Assembly: GCA_030407315.1 (NCBI GenBank)
Contig: JALQPE010002345.1
Span: forward strand, 1-64,000
Direction of reading: 5' to 3'
DNA: 64,000 nt
From: Asparagopsis taxiformis
Lineage: Eukaryota; Rhodophyta; Florideophyceae; Bonnemaisoniales; Bonnemaisoniaceae
In this document: positions 63,501 through 64,000 of the stretch, in pieces
Layout: every line of letters begins with the position of its first letter
Position numbering within the stretch: the stretch's first letter is position 1
Made by a program: the position numbers and the translations under genes
Notes under the pieces: model-generated
What the model saw: only the letters and a program-made list of their open reading frames with translations
What the model was told of the DNA's origin: nothing
Database searches by the model: none

Positions 63501-64000
63501 CTGTCGAAATCTGGGGGAGCACAAGGACGCCTTGTATCTTCGACATTAGAGCTGTCAGCTGTCTTCTTCCGTTGCTTAACTGGTTCATCATCCTTCGGAG
63601 GTCTCGATGGCTCCCTTTCGGTACGGCTATTAGATTCTTCGACACTTTTCGGGTGCATTGCGTTTTCGTCTTCGACTAGACTTAATTCGGCTGGATTTCT
63701 GTGCAACTGTCGCGGTTTTCGTTGACCGTCGCTTTTGGAATCACAATTTTTCCTACCGTCTTTGTCAAAAGCATCGTCCTCAGCTTTGTCTTCGTCTGAA
63801 GATTTTTCCTTGTCCAAGGATGCTCTTCGGTCAGTAACAGTATCGGTTTCATCAAACACCCTCTCACTAACCACCCTGTCTTCATCGTCCGCATTGACTT
63901 CGGTATGGCCATTCTCCACAGCTTCCGGTTTCCGGTGCCGCAATGATTCTTGAACGTGCAGCGCATGGAGTTTTTCGTTTCGACTTTCACGTCCACCATA
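54575..64000 (-). CDS. Giant KMT2-like SET-domain protein, 5' end outside window
   Basis: 3141 codons are open from the window edge to the stop at 54575; the first visible residues are not a start. The N-terminal ~700 residues are acidic, charged and low complexity, with repeated basic R-K-P-R-Q-F/L-H-R motifs. Five Y-x-G-Q-D motifs lie at visible residues 802, 1934, 2109, 2176 and 2271. A zone of degenerate ~35-40-residue repeats covers about 1350-1700. A cysteine-rich PHD/RING-like cluster (about 2706-2778, C-H-V-C start) and a C-terminal SET domain (about 3004-3120) follow. The SET domain has S-I-H-G-I-G-L-F, V-I-E-Y-A-G, V-D-A-T, R-F-T-N-H-S-C-D-P-N, E-L-T-F-N-Y and P-I-E-D. A post-SET C-x-C...C closes the protein. 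The SET core resembles MLL/Trithorax H3K4 methyltransferases. No FYRN/FYRC seen. No intron visible in 9.4 kb. Confidence 0.85.
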   Translation of the reverse strand, partial: YGGRESRNEKLHALHVQESLRHRKPEAVENGHTEVNADDEDRVVSERVFDETDTVTDRRASLDKEKSSDEDKAEDDAFDKDGRKNCDSKSDGQRKPRQLHRNPAELSLVEDENAMHPKSVEESNSRTEREPSRPPKDDEPVKQRKKTADSSNVEDTRRPCAPPDFDRNNDSVVENVRSIKLQVRRSKRPRRRRQMHNFVEFCSSGEDDMASPDIHRNADIEAEDESPVNGGEIMENLPDENDANGCTPGASTSRDADSSGYTGKEVENCTMTLNRISTQHRIAEEVQNGPAQMDGDNDARAADATNLDDSSVIINPEASLNGEEPVENGNGTVNGFMDKADTEVNAPLDSEKNAETANRNSGGNEPPVRRSTRHRKPRQFHRDLEGKSASKANNTFIRKKFSDGGSGDGTGQGAVVNIDESVEDHNENRNGSINDTGQYLDTALEPSSIDCDDINDNRSRMINPEASGSSSPHKSSAMELHTEPFESGEVHTTSLEDCEKTATGTNSDAFVIANESVQATQECRKDIVTRDCEHRNNSGQTHSDCSGAKRKSVEVAHGTIYSEIGDIARKAFGDDSRTLRSPKRFRSNEQLDEDEVRNLTSKAKQSGPPKVLDDIDNMADLEAFLDQESNGEDSDIPNGVDREGPSLHEASFSFSDVQPMSPKRSAAPVSSPDRTGDEALKKDGDVVETHCRRSKGSQEQQSQPDSAEICKPVQDSSNAKNLDEASHDMARHESKPTHSVGQATVSKRGRPRNRPTSVCDDLFSILPRVKLWNGKERKAPWRRVEIPVLAELMGTNPDLSLYVGQDNPTALDKILSILSTGDEKAEWYREMEKPALERAVMILDPWLWKILPPSMCPIVDGLKEYCLRIMEARPGFARLRIFAGKATAMQGFSFEMREFVRKPGSIEVIPPCEQCLTVPLWITDAEMRILKAKVGRPLISTAVSNGCRAPQIKIRKGPASHRSDASKTVAELEVCENVENSHKVNIMDDVFGHTGVDGGSDDKGSAAPLSNGDSQGTEEVWPNEEVLNRLLQNSNAVESRSWHLEDECLSESSLFRMIPVNENEVAAQPEVLPTTPEIVPDEADVHSNDTEANSKRPEVTTAEFERLTSEEVQSVESELQLRCHEALPSKTNVLLDSPEVLPADNRVQVEEARVFPTENAAQSEGLHQEVGDSEVFVDETRDRVEISELPLLEESKALSEMLMSRPSKRKYGPQKDGISRDGLQPEPETPESRPKGPGVAPLSTNSSSEKLGVHEERQEVSLRAAVEPISIVQPTRLILRLRLQRPVVPSAETGAQIETRESDSEKLGTALRNTVTPVELKCPRQEDEAPSIGQEYGLKLGISQNNRPEHLTESNASDELDVPADESQLQSEKLDNRPETQFVHPEPTSVRSDILLEQSQLQPKKPNRPVEEPEPEPDKQNNQSGIAFSPSEDIDPNSTRADISMEKSTLQPSKLDSPREMRFVSSENPESRMNPDIAMEEPEFQPGNQTNQGEPQFVSPASESRFARSDVGVEELELQSEQHHSLPEKQMVSSGDPGATSDRLETAMEENTDGHAETRRDSTCLPEYAPVRTAMSIEGSVTPAKRDNLPEARCCSSEPEPTSDRPDNPLRDPKSQLEKPGDDVRTLETLAKGQNVCSVAPDIPMAESEYHGPKSLQEARETLPEPDVVSLRLDPAVKEPEVRLEKAGAPHDALGSTPRPELLLEEEARNHTRPNILTGRTEAASKECEPVGESNKSLPTGQKIQHCRMAVMTVDHAAESERLKIISTENDVQLEKPEGMNSQLGAPSKQPKVTQLRQQEEHLQEPIFGRPGDEPETTSLRTIKLVLRIAAPKKQETSRGNGTENEKNCSAGVDLHPSNCSLPKGKPPNRRQLLRLRISPPKHERDKNFLDGNYYSKRHDVYTWDLKDLRRSSYLIPLREAVQISTNSGRFTIYDGQDFEHMNNHSFAGFGVPQGDEPKWCDRLMAGKTISPKIRVWDSTEGLIRCFRFSPTVRYLVSWLGHRPKFSVFPASFVLGSPPSPSEYFGELGTNFESLSPRTRFSWIVHRKVISRIRYLRDRNVPKQNQGEDGGKQTYKVWNMFIRQPEELVYSSRKERVKYLFANPWLEVYCGQDELECIELSHGFKLIPILLCCPAGKACFWDKVSQRRILQPQRDPRFQDKTVLECLDHVPNIELYLGQDIDDNTSIQRFIEWRQSAGFFPYRYMLAHCGPLAQVFAHGWTALHIDVKSQKTSSAVFWNSRSGGINMQPDSTALKTIEMFLQQHGDVWEPYIGQDLPGSIKNSLKDWYDLLKYVPGYSPTRQKAMLVKTGFIPSSFAALRQGHDGNYSVPEKPKDVGERDPDVVQRPMEGLDPKSSKHAIDGTDDNLGGTTTTLVKSLPPRATANVDTESNLPVSQDTTNYSEEDLDGSICDSSLHSSEDSTIGEKGVIDSSESSLLRKDCEAVDFSEADLFAQALENAKKKMELVRTAGPRIVKGELLNDQRQALREALLAEVGSVRELEEFLSGVRLNEFVSAAEKLCSTLELLDVYSCFTSSREIRYGPSDLFSMREELVCGKIFSVSEVIEKFRVVCAELIMFYGDGFARNEAIQISRQGEVEIRRFERDNREVLKAEQRFYRIAVVCEKGSKCGFRRSITSEALTLSSPFKKAGQYKPSMRVSGCQPQISFENYRDENGYSVMGKRQSARVFGLSIDWRACEYAIGNMRPCHVCKRELYQSNGDSLICFNRVYGFCQEWVCRQCLENIFGMTQAEFVRCRADEYWTCVHCRDMCPNPEKCEQHCPKGIELSSSNQEQWVVFKWSHSSRRAREVRVSFAIRGLNGEFADFCSDSIVLKQVNNSSVWSAKLKLKIGAYRCMIEEDGQCVASTTVQVVPDSSRGKTNSETEMEAGHIKWVASKYHRNGTVHSLSADNSVQLMQECSRTEGYDWRKSKRHAIVHWSPICKEPRASFTGRSADEALELCCSPRCLPRYFRRGEPPKLQKNMSLKEFGIASDTAKFDDMKKCLWGIMTGKSSIHGIGLFTLTGYQKGDFVIEYAGDLIRTPLGDLREAQYEASGLGTYLFKINEHHIVDATINSNRARFTNHSCDPNMKAAIIHIRGRDLVVLQATREIAPYSELTFNYQLPIEDKKLQCLCNSWNCIGVMN

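Noticed and set aside
63943..64000. Start of the SET gene at 63943
   Set aside because: The codon there is TTG and the frame stays open to the window edge, so the gene begins outside.

Overview
The window reads as nuclear DNA of a photosynthetic eukaryote, most likely a red alga of the florideophyte type (Chondrus-like). This is an inference. The genes carry few, short GT-AG introns (about 75-206 nt) and many have none. Several products have plastid-type N-terminal extensions (indole-3-glycerol-phosphate synthase, bL17, the long ribosome-hibernation factor, probably enolase). The rest are typical eukaryotic nuclear genes: ESCRT-III, U5 snRNP DIM1, SUMO E1, AATF/Bfr2, NKAP, SNIP1/Pml1 and a KMT2-type SET protein.

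Layout. 1-6100 is gene-poor and repeat-rich. It holds a dispersed repeat with a perfect 12-bp hairpin (1005-3010), an array of alternating 27-nt and 12-nt cores bounded by splice-like signals (3735-5140), a 24-bp satellite, a 43-bp satellite and a long inverted repeat. 6160-10991 is a decayed Ty3/gypsy retrotransposon of the chromodomain type. It has protease, RT, RNase H, integrase and chromodomain spread over several frames, and no recognisable gag or 5' LTR. A CpG-rich, element-like tail with an internal 350-bp-period duplication follows to about 14370. 15509-16849 is a Myb/SANT-like coiled-coil protein. 19097-21108 is a DDE (PIF/Harbinger-like) transposon bounded by inverted repeats.

From 21697 the window becomes a dense housekeeping region: homogentisate dioxygenase, a C2H2 zinc-finger protein, a 1-kb pentanucleotide-rich island, an F-box/LRR protein, an RRM-FHA protein, enolase, CHMP2/Vps2, mitochondrial uL13, a glycosidase-like protein, IGP synthase, a DUF99 protein, the plastid hibernation factor, NKAP, a small zinc-binding protein, mitochondrial uL10, DIM1, AATF/Bfr2, SAE1, SDHAF3, plastid bL17, a CHORD-like zinc protein, an acidic SANT protein and a single-Trx PDI. 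A giant (more than 3100 aa) KMT2-like SET protein runs off the right edge.

Functional threads are plastid and mitochondrial translation (bL17, hibernation factor, uL13m, uL10m), pre-mRNA splicing (SNIP1-like, DIM1, NKAP), chromatin (KMT2-like, SANT protein), SUMO activation and central metabolism. Six neighbouring gene pairs converge with only 40-102 bp between stop codons. The most unusual items are the splice-signal-bounded micro-exon-like array, five Y-x-G-Q-D repeats in the SET protein, an RRM fused to a Pml1/SNIP1 FHA domain, and a eukaryotic DUF99 gene.
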